Source of the DNA: Bacteroides pyogenes_A
GTDB lineage: Bacteria; Bacteroidota; Bacteroidia; Bacteroidales; Bacteroidaceae
DNA: 64,000 bases
Assembly (NCBI RefSeq): GCF_048595595.1
Contig: NZ_CP184347.1
Strand: one strand, 5' to 3'
This document shows, piece by piece, positions 27,383 through 36,870 of this stretch. Both the position numbers and the translations under genes were made by a program. Below the pieces are notes generated by a model that searched no databases, was not told where the DNA came from, and saw nothing but the letters and a program-made list of their open reading frames with translations. Position 1 is the first letter of the stretch. Every line of letters begins with the position of its first letter.

Positions 27383-27496
27383 ATGTGGCAGAAACTCTAT
27401 AAATCATTGAAAGGGCTTCCCCAAAAACGGATAGTTTCTTACCGTTACTTGAAGTTTAAAAGTGAAGGACGCAAAGTCGTCCTTGTGTTCAAATAG
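27383..27496 (+). CDS. Possible 37-aa basic protein
   Basis: The frame starts with ATG 7 bp after the repeat array and ends with TAG at 27496. It is Lys/Arg-rich (start MWQKLYKSLKGLPQ, end GRKVVLVFK). A terminator hairpin follows 33 bp later, which supports a short transcript. I do not recognise the peptide. It could be a remnant of a larger gene or a chance frame. Confidence 0.3.
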   Translation: MWQKLYKSLKGLPQKRIVSYRYLKFKSEGRKVVLVFK

Positions 27497-27528
27497 AAGA
27501 GATAATAAGCCTTTTCCCACCGGCAATG

Positions 27529-27577
27529 AAAAGAGCCATATTATTGCTCACAAAAATGAGTTTGATATGGCTCTTTT
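27529..27577. terminator. Bidirectional terminator
   Basis: Arms AAAAGAGCCATAT (27529-27541) and ATATGGCTCTTTT (27565-27577) are perfect, with a nested CTCA/TGAG pair in the loop and T/A-rich flanks. It serves the leftward glycosyltransferase gene and any rightward transcript of the mini-ORF. Confidence 0.8.
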
Positions 27578-27726
27578 ATATTTATTCGTTACAATCTGTA
27601 ACTTTCCGGAATGCACATATTAGCTTTGACACCCACTCTATCTTCTAATATTACTTGTTGCAAATTGCAATCTTTCAGTAGAGTCGATTGAGTATCCGAA
27701 GTACTCTCGGTTAAAAGTGGACTTCG

Positions 27727-30207
27727 TCATTCCTCGCCCTCACCCAAGAGTTCGGATAGACGCGCGATGAGGCTGTCCATCTTTTTCTTCGGCAGGCTGA
27801 CTTCTTTGTAGATTCCCGTTATTTTCTCCGGCGTCACCTTGTCCGTATCTTCCGGACGGGCGATGGGGAAGATGCCGTTCATCTCCGCAATGGCGGGACT
27901 GATGAGCATCTGCTCTTCTCCTTCGGCGAAGTAACAGTCGGGACGATGTTTGGAACGCAGGAAGATGACGCAAGAGTAGCGTTTCGGGTCGGTGTCTTCG
28001 CCTTCGAGCAGCTCGTCGAGCACTTCGGTCTTGTTCCAAAGCATGATGTTCACCATCGGCTCTTCCTTGCCGTAGATGCGGCGAATCTCCTTAAACACCG
28101 TTTTCAGCAGCTTGCTCATGTGTTTTCTGCCTTCGGTGGTGATGGATATGGCCGTAAAAGGAGCTTTCACGGCATTTATTTCATAGTTTCCTTCCCAATC
28201 TTCGGCAATCGGCGTGCAGTCGTAGTCTTCACAAAAGACGCCCGCCATGCTTTCCTCTTTACCGGCTGCCTGGAAGTGGCAGTGGTCGGGTGCGGAAGCT
28301 CCGCAGGCAGGACCGTTGTACAGGATGAAATACTCGTCCAGACATTCGGCAAGGTCGAGCATGTCTTCAAAACGGTCGGCAACCGATTGCGCGCGATGGT
28401 TCTTTTCGATGATGGTAAGATGCCGCTCGAATATGGGGTAGGGGTTGAGGCATATATGGTAATATTTGAAGTTGACTGCTTCCTGCTCCGCAGGGCGGTT
28501 CTTTTCGCAGAGGAAGCAGGGCCTTTGGGCGATGGATGCGGCGTCGGTCTTCGCCAAAGCGGAGCGCGAGCGTGCCGGGTTGGGGTAGTACTTCACCTGC
28601 ATCACGAAGTTGTCTTCTACCATTTGCAACTTCTTCATCTTCTTCCGGTTGTCTTTCAGCAGTTTGAAGTTCGTTTTAGCCAGTTCCCAAGCGTTCTTTT
28701 GCCGTTTGATCATTTCGTTCACGTTCGCCTGAAGCTCGGGAGATACTCCGTATTCTTCCATCCGTGCCTGAAGTTCCCAAGTACGTATGCGGTCTTTATA
28801 CAGATTGTTGCGGTTCACCTTCTCGGGCTCGAGTGCCGCATCGGAGTTTCCTTCCCATCGGCGGCAACGGTAAAGCACATCGTAGATGCGTCCGATGCGA
28901 TACTCGCGCGAGATTCTCAGCCCTACCGCATAATCTTCTCCATAGCTGGTGTTGGGCAGTTTGATTTCCCTCAGCAGAGGCGTGAAGAAAGCTCGCGGAG
29001 CTCCCAGCCCGTTGATGCGCAGTGCGTTGTTCCGTCCGTTCTCCGGCGTCCACTCCTTATGGTCGATGATGCCCGGCGCTATTTCGTTCATGTCGAAATC
29101 CGTCATTTGATAAGTGCCTATCACCATGCCGCAGTTTTCCCGATAGAAAGTATCGACTATTTTCTGGAGCGCATGTTCGTCGGCGTATACATCGTCGCTG
29201 TCGAGCTGTACGGCAAACTTGCCGCATTGCTCATGAGCCACGCCCAGGTTCCAGCAACCGCCTATGCCCAAGTCGTCTCTTTCGGGAATCAGGTGGATGA
29301 GGCGTTCGTCTTTTGCCAGTTCTGCCAACGCTTCGGTGGTTCCGTCTGTGGAGTGATTGTCGATAACGATGACGTTGTAGCGGAACCGCGTCTGCTGTTG
29401 AAGAGCCGAACGTACGGCATCGCCGATGGTACGAACCCGGTTGCGCACCGGAATAATGACAGACGCTTCGTTTTCGAATTCCGTGCTGTTCAGGTCGATG
29501 TCGAGGCAGTAAGGATCTAAATAAGCGCCGATCTCTTTCAGGTGCTGCGTGCATGCCTGTTCCATTTCCAACTGTACGCTGCGGTTTTTCGGATCTACAT
29601 AGTCGAACTGCTTTTCTCCGCTTTTCCGGCTGTCGGTTTCCACTTCGGTATAAAGGTATTCGTTGATATGCACCAGCGAGTATTCGGTGGAGAGTGCCAG
29701 ACGAAGCGCGTACAGACCCGCAGCTTTGTAACTTGCTTTTACCTTTTTCGCCGCATGGCGGAACGCTTCGGCATGGAAGAGCAGCAGCGACCCGAAGTCG
29801 AAGTCATCGCGAAGGCTCCCCGTCTGATAGTCGATAACCGGCACTTGACGGCGTACTCCGTCCGTCAGTTGGTAGCGGTCGGCATATACCATTCCCGTTT
29901 TGCTGTTGCTTCCCGCCACCTGCATCATTCTTTCCAGAGCATACAGCCCCGGCTGCAACGGAGTGCTTTTGAGCGACAGCAATACATATTCGGCATCTGC
30001 CGAATGCGTGGCGATGGTTTTCATCGTTTGTCCGGAGAAGAGGCATTCGGCCTGAAGCTCTTCACAGCCGGCTATTTTCAAACCGCCGGGCTTCGGAGTG
30101 AGCACATAGATTTTGTTTACCAGCTCTGAAGCCTGCAATTCTTTTACGGTTTGCATGATGTCTTCGGCATTTCCCGAAGACAAAAAACAATTCATCTTTT
30201 TTTTCAT
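27727..30207 (-). CDS. Glycosyltransferase family 2 fused to a DUF4922 HIT/GalT-like domain
   Basis: 826 aa, no signal peptide or membrane segment. Three parts are seen. Residues 1-190 resemble a degenerate GT-A fold (SKTGMVYADRYQ). Residues 248-455 are a GT2 catalytic domain (VIIPVRNRVRT, VIDNHSTDGT, a DxD-like QLDSDDVY, and YGED). Residues 560-826 are DUF4922-like with CFLCEKNRP and DHCHFQA, which recall the Cys/His zinc ligands and HxHxQ active site of GalT/sugar-1-phosphate phosphorylases. The protein may make and transfer a nucleotide sugar, but neither donor nor acceptor can be read. It has its own promoter and terminator. Confidence 0.85.
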   Translation of the reverse strand: MKKKMNCFLSSGNAEDIMQTVKELQASELVNKIYVLTPKPGGLKIAGCEELQAECLFSGQTMKTIATHSADAEYVLLSLKSTPLQPGLYALERMMQVAGSNSKTGMVYADRYQLTDGVRRQVPVIDYQTGSLRDDFDFGSLLLFHAEAFRHAAKKVKASYKAAGLYALRLALSTEYSLVHINEYLYTEVETDSRKSGEKQFDYVDPKNRSVQLEMEQACTQHLKEIGAYLDPYCLDIDLNSTEFENEASVIIPVRNRVRTIGDAVRSALQQQTRFRYNVIVIDNHSTDGTTEALAELAKDERLIHLIPERDDLGIGGCWNLGVAHEQCGKFAVQLDSDDVYADEHALQKIVDTFYRENCGMVIGTYQMTDFDMNEIAPGIIDHKEWTPENGRNNALRINGLGAPRAFFTPLLREIKLPNTSYGEDYAVGLRISREYRIGRIYDVLYRCRRWEGNSDAALEPEKVNRNNLYKDRIRTWELQARMEEYGVSPELQANVNEMIKRQKNAWELAKTNFKLLKDNRKKMKKLQMVEDNFVMQVKYYPNPARSRSALAKTDAASIAQRPCFLCEKNRPAEQEAVNFKYYHICLNPYPIFERHLTIIEKNHRAQSVADRFEDMLDLAECLDEYFILYNGPACGASAPDHCHFQAAGKEESMAGVFCEDYDCTPIAEDWEGNYEINAVKAPFTAISITTEGRKHMSKLLKTVFKEIRRIYGKEEPMVNIMLWNKTEVLDELLEGEDTDPKRYSCVIFLRSKHRPDCYFAEGEEQMLISPAIAEMNGIFPIARPEDTDKVTPEKITGIYKEVSLPKKKMDSLIARLSELLGEGEE

Positions 30208-30525
30208 GTCTGCTGATTGTTATTAGGAGAACTGCCGTTGCCGTTTTGTGCCCGTGGCTTGCGTGTTGTTGTGCAAATTCCGGGAGCAATGGTTGCGGAG
30301 TAAACTCCGGTCATGTTTTTCTTGGGATGCAAATGTAGTTATTTTCTATAATAATAGCCATAATCTGATAGGATTATAGCCATTAAAATAATATATAATC
30401 ACGCTGATTCGATGCTTGGTATATTAAATATGCGACAGATGCGATGAACCATATAGCTTGTCAGAGCGCCTGCTGATTGTGAAAACCGTATGATGTGCGG
30501 CAAGATCTCCGGCAACACTTAGCGG
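30208..30525. other. Intergenic region between GT2 fusion and lamin-tail genes
   Basis: It holds the promoter box for the glycosyltransferase gene and an AT-rich stretch where TAGCCAT occurs twice, 22 bp apart (30355-30361 and 30377-30383). No gene is seen. Confidence 0.5.
30330..30337 (-). promoter_or_regulatory. Promoter -7 box for the GT2/DUF4922 gene
   Basis: TACATTTG on the minus strand about 123 bp before the ATG, which would give a leader of roughly 115 nt. Confidence 0.5.
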
Positions 30526-31797
30526 CTACACGGGCTCCGAGTTCCTTCTTCCGGGCGTACCTCCCGTGCTGTCCTTGCACGACTGCCAGTTGTTGTTGAC
30601 CGAAGGAAGCTCCGGCGATTTCTTTTCAAGAGATATTCCTGTGAATTTGCTTCCCCCACAATTGTGCATCCAGTCCCAAAATCCGCAGGTATCGAACGTG
30701 TTCCCTTTTGCGGGCTTTTCGCTTCTCGAGAGAGCTATGTATCCGCCTTTGTTATTGAATGAGGGGAATTTCGACGTTTCTATAATCCGTTCTTGTTCCA
30801 CCCGGTGCTTTCTCATGATTCGTTCCGCCGATTGCGTAAAGCAAAGGTAGCTTTCGGGTTCGATGGAAAACAACGCATGCGCCCTATCCGTATATAGTGG
30901 AACGGTGCTGTATACTTTACCATCCTTATCCATCTTATAAAGGTACAGCGCAGGAAGCGTGATCGTTTGCTCCGTGGGGTTGTAAATTTCGATGTATTTG
31001 GCTCCGTCCTTGGCGTTGTCGTACATCACTTCATTGAAGAGCAACATGCCTCTGACGTCATCGGGCAATTCGGTCATTCCTGCCGGAGGAGCAACCGGAG
31101 AATCTTCTTTCGGCTCGGCCGCCGTATCCACTTCGTGCGACAGGCGAATGTGGTGAAACGTAAATCCCTTGCTGCGGCTGGGGGTGTAGACACAATAAAT
31201 GCCGCAGCACACCGAAGAACGTATGTCGGTATCCTGCACACATCCTTCCACTGTATATTCGCTCTCCGATTCGAGTCGTGTCCGTAGCGTCCAGTATCCG
31301 TTTCTGTCGCATTCCGTTTTGACGTAGAGCTTGGGAGCCTTGTCGCCCTTCATCAGTTCCCTTCCCGAAACCAGCAACCGGGATTCGTTTCCTTCTTGCC
31401 GGTAAAGCCCGACATTGTCTTTCGCTCCTCCTATCTGGATATAATAGCCCGATAAGTTTCCCGAAAGCTCTTCGGAAGAGGAAGCCAGATAGAAGCGGGC
31501 GTAGTTTTTGGCGGAAGGATTGAATGAGAGATGTATCCCGAATTCCCAACGGGTGTCGCGTATCTCGGATGATGGAATGGTGAGATAAGCCGTTCCGGTA
31601 ATATAATTCCGGTCGTCCAACCGGATTCCCCGGCGGGAATTAATGGAGAATTTCCCCCTTTCTCCCGACCATGGGAGCTGATGGCTCAAGTCGTCTGTCG
31701 CATATTCCTCTTCTTCTTCTTCGGGGGGAAGCGAGCAACTGAAAAAAGCGGTAAACAGAAATAAAACGATGGCAACAAAGCGGTTACTGACTCTCAT
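30526..31797 (-). CDS. Lamin-tail-domain lipoprotein
   Basis: 423 aa. Lipobox FFSCSLPP (cysteine about 21). Residues 30-220 look like a concanavalin-type beta-sandwich. A lamin-tail-like domain follows at about 250-400 (LLFNEVMYDN, YIEIYNPTEQTITL), as found in many secreted Bacteroidetes proteins, often next to nuclease or adhesive domains; no nuclease motif is present. Function is unknown. It is leftward, 186 bp after asd. Confidence 0.75.
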   Translation of the reverse strand: MRVSNRFVAIVLFLFTAFFSCSLPPEEEEEEYATDDLSHQLPWSGERGKFSINSRRGIRLDDRNYITGTAYLTIPSSEIRDTRWEFGIHLSFNPSAKNYARFYLASSSEELSGNLSGYYIQIGGAKDNVGLYRQEGNESRLLVSGRELMKGDKAPKLYVKTECDRNGYWTLRTRLESESEYTVEGCVQDTDIRSSVCCGIYCVYTPSRSKGFTFHHIRLSHEVDTAAEPKEDSPVAPPAGMTELPDDVRGMLLFNEVMYDNAKDGAKYIEIYNPTEQTITLPALYLYKMDKDGKVYSTVPLYTDRAHALFSIEPESYLCFTQSAERIMRKHRVEQERIIETSKFPSFNNKGGYIALSRSEKPAKGNTFDTCGFWDWMHNCGGSKFTGISLEKKSPELPSVNNNWQSCKDSTGGTPGRRNSEPV

Positions 31798-31983
31798 TGC
31801 GGTTTGTTTTTGTGTGTTCTCATAGTCTCCGTATCGCCCGGTTGGCTTTTCTTGTGAAATAACTCTCTACGTGGCGGAAAACAAGGAGAAAGTCGTATTA
31901 AAAGATAAAAGAAAGGGAAGCGGAAACAACACCGGGTCTGTTTGAGCCTTCGTCTTCCCTTACTTTGGTTAGGGTATGTGTCT

Positions 31984-32991
31984 TTATATATTCTTTACTT
32001 TGATCAGGTATTCGGCTATCTGAACGGCATTGAGCGCGGCGCCTTTCTTTATCTGGTCGCTTACGATCCAGAAGCTCAGTCCGTTTTCGTTGGTCAGGTC
32101 TTTGCGTATGCGGCCTACGTAAACGGGGTCTTTGCCTGCGAGGAAGAGCGGCATCGGATATTCTTTTTCCGCAGGATTGTCTTGCAACACCAAGCCTTCT
32201 CCCTTGGCAAAGGCTTCGCGGGCTTCTTCCACCGAGATCGGGCGTTCGGTCTCTACCCAGATGCTTTCGGAGTGAGCGCGCAAAGCGGGTACACGTACAC
32301 AAGTGGCGCTAACTTTAATATCGGAGTGCATGATCTTCCGTGTTTCGTGATACATCTTCATTTCCTCTTTCGTATATCCGTTGTCGGTAAATACGTCGAT
32401 TTGAGGAATCAGGTTGAATGCTAACTGGTATGCAAATTTCTCTACCGTCACGGGTTCGTTTGCCAATACCTGGCGATATTGTTCGTACAGTTCGTCCATG
32501 GCTGCCGCACCGGCTCCGCTGGCTGCCTGATAAGTGGATACATGTACGGTTTTTATGTGAGAAAGCTGCTCGATGGCTTGCAGGGCGACAACCATCTGTA
32601 TGGTCGTGCAGTTCGGGTTGGCAATGATTCCGCGCGGACGTTCCAATGCGTCGGCCGCATTTACTTCGGGCACTACCAGCGGCACATCGTCATCCATGCG
32701 GAACGCGCTGGAGTTGTCGATCATTACCGTGCCGTGTTTGGTAATCGTTTCGGCGAACTCTTTGGAGGTTCCTCCGCCTGCCGAAGTGAAAGCGATATCT
32801 ACTCCTTTGAAGTCATCGTTGTGTTGCAAGAGTTTCACCTCGATCTGTTTGCCGCGGAAAGTATAGGTGGTTCCGGCACTGCGTTCAGAGCCGAACAAAA
32901 CCAACTCATCCATCGGGAAGTTTCTTTCATCGAGCACGCGCAGGAATTCTTGCCCCACGGCTCCGCTTACGCCAACAATAGCTACTTTCAT
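31984..32991 (-). CDS. asd: Aspartate-semialdehyde dehydrogenase
   Basis: 335 aa, standard length. It reduces aspartyl phosphate with NADPH in the route to lysine/diaminopimelate, threonine and methionine. The dinucleotide motif GVSGAVGQEFL is at the N-terminus and the catalytic Cys in NPNCTT at about 128. The product feeds diaminopimelate for peptidoglycan, in keeping with the wall genes in this window. A TAATTTTG promoter box lies at 33065-33072. Confidence 0.96.
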   Translation of the reverse strand: MKVAIVGVSGAVGQEFLRVLDERNFPMDELVLFGSERSAGTTYTFRGKQIEVKLLQHNDDFKGVDIAFTSAGGGTSKEFAETITKHGTVMIDNSSAFRMDDDVPLVVPEVNAADALERPRGIIANPNCTTIQMVVALQAIEQLSHIKTVHVSTYQAASGAGAAAMDELYEQYRQVLANEPVTVEKFAYQLAFNLIPQIDVFTDNGYTKEEMKMYHETRKIMHSDIKVSATCVRVPALRAHSESIWVETERPISVEEAREAFAKGEGLVLQDNPAEKEYPMPLFLAGKDPVYVGRIRKDLTNENGLSFWIVSDQIKKGAALNAVQIAEYLIKVKNI

Positions 32992-33356
32992 CTTTTTCTT
33001 TTATTAAAATGTGAATACTTCAATCCTTACTCGTTTCTTCTTTCGAATAGTAACGATTTGCCCGCAAAATTAAAACATTTTGCCATATAAACCTCTTTTT
33101 TATCAGGAAATTACATGGCGTATCCACCTCTTTTTTTCTTTGCCTGCTTTGTCCGGCAGATTATACTGCTCTTTCATTGGCGAGAACCGCTGAGGTTGCA
33201 TGGCGTATGCTTTCATCTTTCTTCCGCTGATCCTGCCCATGCTGAAACGGATTGTATCGCACAATTGTTTCTGCAACCCGAATCTTCGTGCCTACTCATT
33301 GGCGGTCTGCGAACTTTTTTGTTTCTTTGCGGAGAAATCTTTAAAACACGGAAACG
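32992..33356. other. Intergenic region between asd and the antiporter
   Basis: It holds the asd promoter. Two overlapping open frames (33115-33360 and 33200-33514) start with similar ATGGCGTAT sequences, but neither has a recognisable product and both run into the antiporter gene. The antiporter promoter was not clearly found; TTTCTTTG near 33330 is a weak match. Confidence 0.5.
33065..33072 (-). promoter_or_regulatory. Promoter -7 box for asd
   Basis: TAATTTTG on the minus strand, matching TAnnTTTG, 74 bp before the ATG. Confidence 0.55.
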
Positions 33357-35492
33357 ATGAAACTGTTCGACTTCCATCTGACGCTCCCGATAACCGACCC
33401 TACCTGGGTCTTCTTCATTGTGCTTATTATTATTCTGTTTGCCCCCATCATTTTAGGACGCCTTCGCATTCCCCATATCATCGGAATGATTCTGGCCGGA
33501 GTGCTCATCGGTGAACACGGTCTCAACCTGCTGATGTACGACAGCAGTTTCAAACTCTTCGGAAAAGTGGGACTATATTATATCATGTTCCTGGCAGGGC
33601 TCGAAATGAATATGAGCGACTTCAAGGAAAATCGCGGAAAGGCTTTCATGTTGGGTGTGCTCGCTTTCGTGCTCCCTATGATTCTGGGCTTTATAAGCAA
33701 TATCACGATTTTACAGTACGGGCTTATAACCTCTATTCTTTTGGCCAGTATGTATGCTTCGCATACATTGATCGCTTATCCGATAGTGATCCGTTACGGT
33801 ATAGCGCGGCAGCGAAGCGTGAGTATAGCCGTGGGGGGAACGGCAGTGACAGACACCTTTACGCTGTTGGTGCTTGCGGTGATCAGCGGGCTTTATAAAG
33901 GAGAAAGTTCCGAAATGTTCTGGGTATGGCTGGTGGTGAAAGTCGTCTTCCTCAGTTTTCTTATCATCTATTTCTTTCCGCGCATCGGTCGCTGGTTCTT
34001 CCGCCGCTACAGCGACGGGGTGGTTCAATTCATTTTCGTATTGGCGATGGTTTTTCTGGGTGCGGGTTTGATGGAGTTTGTGGGCATGGAGGGTATTCTC
34101 GGCGCTTTTCTGGCGGGACTTGTGTTAAACCGTTTGATTCCGCATGTCTCTCCGTTGATGAATCATTTGGAGTTTGTAGGCAACGCGCTCTTTATTCCTT
34201 ACTTCCTCATCGGTGTGGGTATGATCATCAATGTGCATATTCTCTTCGGTAAGGGCGATGCACTGAAAGTGGCGCTGGTGATGACTTCGATGGCGATGTT
34301 CAGTAAATGGATCGCTTGCTGGATTACGCAGAAGATATATAAAATGAGTTCGATGGAGCGCGAACTGATGTTCGGGTTGAGCAATGCTCAGGCTGCCGCT
34401 ACGCTGGCTGCCGTATTGGTGGGTTACAACATCATTCTCCCTAACGGTGAACGTCTTTTGAACGATGATGTATTGAACGGTACGATTGTGCTGATTCTTT
34501 TTACATGTATCATCAGTTCGTTCGTCACCGAGCGCGCCGCCCGGAAGGTAGCGATGGATACCGAGATGGATACGGAAGTAAAAAAAGGAAAGCAGGAGGA
34601 GAAAATACTGATTCCTTTGGCAAATCCCGATACGATTGAAGACCTTATGGGGCTTTCGATGCTCATTAAAGATGCCAAGCAGAAGGATAACCTCATTGCT
34701 TTGAGCGTGATTAACGACGATTCTGCTGTAAAGAGCGGAGAAGAAGGCCGTAGCAAAAGGAATCTGGAACGGGCTGCCAAAATATCGGCGGCGGCAGGCC
34801 TTTCGCTCACTACGGTGAGCCGCTATGACTTGAATATTGCGTCGGGCATTATTCACACGGCGAAAGAACACGGCGTGACAGACATCGTGATCGGTTTGCA
34901 CCGTAAGATGAATATTGTCGATTCTTTTTTCGGAAATCTAGCCGATAATTTGCTAAAAGGAATCAATAGAGAGGTGATGATAGCCAAGTTTTTGATGCCG
35001 GTGAACACGCTTCGCCGGGTAGTTGTCGCCGTGCCTCCCAAGGCCGAATACGAACCGGGATTTTCGAAATGGGTAGAGCATTTTTGCCGAATGGGAAGTA
35101 TTTTGGGATGCCGGGTACATTTTTTCGCCAATCAGGAGACATTGATGCGCTTGCAACAGCTCGTAAAAAAGAAATATGGCAATACGCCGACCGAATTCTC
35201 GGTTCTGGAAGAGTGGGACGACCTGTTGCTGTTGACGGGGCAGGTGAATTATGATCATTTGCTTGTTGTCATTTCGGCACGCCGCGGATCGATATCTTAC
35301 GACAGCTCATTCGAACGTTTACCGGGGCAGCTGGGGAAATACTTCTCTAACAACAGCCTCATTATTCTCTACCCCGACCAGTTCGGTGAGCCACATGAAA
35401 TAATTTCTTTTTCCGATCCGTGCGGTTACAGCGAACCTCAGAATTATGATAAGGTAGGTAAATGGTTTTATAAATGGTTGAAGAAGAATTGA
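33357..35492 (+). CDS. CPA2-type cation:proton antiporter with cytoplasmic stress-like domain
   Basis: 711 aa. About 12 hydrophobic segments fill residues 15-400, in the Na+/H+ exchanger fold (IPHIIGMILAGVLIG near the start; GMEGILGAFLAGLVLNR in the middle). The C-terminal 300 residues are soluble and resemble one or two universal-stress-like domains (KILIPLANPDTIEDL; TDIVIGLHRK). It likely exchanges Na+ or K+ for protons at the inner membrane. Its stop codon overlaps the next start (TGATG), so tcdA is translationally coupled. Confidence 0.9.
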   Translation: MKLFDFHLTLPITDPTWVFFIVLIIILFAPIILGRLRIPHIIGMILAGVLIGEHGLNLLMYDSSFKLFGKVGLYYIMFLAGLEMNMSDFKENRGKAFMLGVLAFVLPMILGFISNITILQYGLITSILLASMYASHTLIAYPIVIRYGIARQRSVSIAVGGTAVTDTFTLLVLAVISGLYKGESSEMFWVWLVVKVVFLSFLIIYFFPRIGRWFFRRYSDGVVQFIFVLAMVFLGAGLMEFVGMEGILGAFLAGLVLNRLIPHVSPLMNHLEFVGNALFIPYFLIGVGMIINVHILFGKGDALKVALVMTSMAMFSKWIACWITQKIYKMSSMERELMFGLSNAQAAATLAAVLVGYNIILPNGERLLNDDVLNGTIVLILFTCIISSFVTERAARKVAMDTEMDTEVKKGKQEEKILIPLANPDTIEDLMGLSMLIKDAKQKDNLIALSVINDDSAVKSGEEGRSKRNLERAAKISAAAGLSLTTVSRYDLNIASGIIHTAKEHGVTDIVIGLHRKMNIVDSFFGNLADNLLKGINREVMIAKFLMPVNTLRRVVVAVPPKAEYEPGFSKWVEHFCRMGSILGCRVHFFANQETLMRLQQLVKKKYGNTPTEFSVLEEWDDLLLLTGQVNYDHLLVVISARRGSISYDSSFERLPGQLGKYFSNNSLIILYPDQFGEPHEIISFSDPCGYSEPQNYDKVGKWFYKWLKKN

Positions 35493-36205
35493 TGGAAAAA
35501 AACTGGCAACAAAGAACGGAACTGTTGTTGGGGAAAGATAAGATGAACCGTATACGCGCGGCCCATGTACTGCTCGTAGGGCTGGGCGGCGTAGGAGCTT
35601 ATGCGGGGGAAATGCTTTGCCGGGCCGGAGTAGGACGGATGACGCTTGTGGATGCCGATACGGTTCAGCCGACGAATATGAACAGACAACTGCCTGCCAT
35701 GCACTCTACTTTGGGACGTCCGAAGGCGGAGGTGCTGGCGGCCCGGTATAAGGACATCAATCCGGAAATAGAACTCACCGTGCTGCCCGTTTATCTCAAG
35801 GACGATAATATACCGGCATTGCTCGATAGCGCGCGGTTCGACTTTATCGTGGATGCCATCGATACGATCAGTCCGAAGTGTTTTCTGATTTACGAGGCAA
35901 TGAATCGGCGGATAAGGATTGTATCGAGCATGGGGGCCGGGGCAAAGAGCGACATCACACAGGTGCGTTTTGCCGACCTTCGGGATACTTATCATTGCGG
36001 GTTGAGTAAAGCCGTGCGAAAGAGGTTGCAGAAGATGGGCATGAAGCGGAAACTTCCGGTGGTATTCAGTACCGAACAGGCCGATCCGAAAGCGGTGTTG
36101 CTGACTGATGAAGAACGGAATAAAAAATCGACCTGTGGAACGGTGAGTTACATGCCTGCCGTATTCGGATGTTACTTGGCCGAATATGTTATAAAACGAT
36201 TATAA
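35492..36205 (+). CDS. tcdA: tRNA threonylcarbamoyladenosine dehydratase
   Basis: 237 aa from the ATG at 35492, which overlaps the antiporter stop by one base. It is a ThiF/HesA/MoeB-family E1-like protein: GLGGVGAYAGEML nucleotide-binding motif, then DADTVQPTNMNRQ and VDAIDTISPK. TcdA converts t6A to cyclic ct6A at position 37 of ANN-decoding tRNAs. An in-frame ATG at 35474 would extend it by six residues. The next gene overlaps in turn (TAATG). Confidence 0.92.
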   Translation: MEKNWQQRTELLLGKDKMNRIRAAHVLLVGLGGVGAYAGEMLCRAGVGRMTLVDADTVQPTNMNRQLPAMHSTLGRPKAEVLAARYKDINPEIELTVLPVYLKDDNIPALLDSARFDFIVDAIDTISPKCFLIYEAMNRRIRIVSSMGAGAKSDITQVRFADLRDTYHCGLSKAVRKRLQKMGMKRKLPVVFSTEQADPKAVLLTDEERNKKSTCGTVSYMPAVFGCYLAEYVIKRL

Positions 36206-36870
36206 TGGAAACGATGATCAAGTTAGAAGGAATCACGAAAAGCTTCGGTTCGTTGCAAGTATTGAGAGGCATCGATCTGGAGATTCGCAAAGGGGAAATA
36301 GTCAGTATCGCAGGGCCAAGCGGAGCAGGAAAAACTACGTTGCTGCAAATTATGGGAACGCTGGACAGCCCCGACAGTGGTACGGTAATAATCAGCAGCA
36401 CCGATGTGAAGCAAATGAAAGAGAAGGAACTCTCTGCTTTTCGTAATAAAAATATCGGCTTCGTTTTTCAGTTTCACCAATTGCTTCCGGAGTTCACCGC
36501 CTTGGAGAATGTCATGATTCCTGCTTTCATTGCAGGAGTTCCTCACTCGGAAGCGAATAAGCGGGCGATGGAAATATTAGGATTTATGGGGCTGGTTGAC
36601 CGGGCATCTCATAAGCCGAACGAACTCTCCGGAGGAGAGAAACAACGGGTGGCGGTGGCGCGCGCATTGATCAACCATCCTGCGGTAATTTTAGCGGACG
36701 AACCTTCCGGAAGTCTCGATACGCATAACAAAGAGGACTTGCACCGCTTGTTTTTTGAACTGAGGGAGTGCTTGGGGCAGACTTTCGTGATTGTGACTCA
36801 CGATGAGGGACTTTCTAAGATTACAGACCGTACGATACATCTGGTAGACGGCAGTATCAAAAACGATTAA
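36205..36870 (+). CDS. lolD: ABC transporter ATP-binding protein, LolD-like
   Basis: 221 aa. Walker A GPSGAGKTT (about 37-45), signature LSGGEKQR, Walker B VILADEPSG with the D-loop SLD and the H-loop THD. Size and sequence place it in the MacB/LolD group, and it may extract lipoproteins from the inner membrane together with LolC/E-type permeases, which are not nearby. It is coupled to tcdA (TAATG); a second in-frame ATG lies at 36214. LolD rather than another MacB-type exporter is likely but not proven. Confidence 0.82.
   Translation: METMIKLEGITKSFGSLQVLRGIDLEIRKGEIVSIAGPSGAGKTTLLQIMGTLDSPDSGTVIISSTDVKQMKEKELSAFRNKNIGFVFQFHQLLPEFTALENVMIPAFIAGVPHSEANKRAMEILGFMGLVDRASHKPNELSGGEKQRVAVARALINHPAVILADEPSGSLDTHNKEDLHRLFFELRECLGQTFVIVTHDEGLSKITDRTIHLVDGSIKND

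Larger units (their letters stand above)
27029..27726. other. Intergenic region with array, mini-ORF and terminator
   Basis: In order: promoter box for the M48 gene, the second TATATA-family 22-bp array (27222-27376), a possible 37-codon ORF (27383-27496) and a bidirectional terminator (27529-27577). The rest, up to the end of the glycosyltransferase gene at 27727, shows no supported feature. Confidence 0.7.

Noticed and set aside
27946..29520. 524-codon frame antisense to the GT2/DUF4922 gene
   Set aside because: Long only because of the GC-rich codons on the other strand; no domain and no start context.
33115..33360. 81-codon frame upstream of the antiporter
   Set aside because: No promoter, no domain, overlaps the antiporter start, and a second overlapping frame is equally long.
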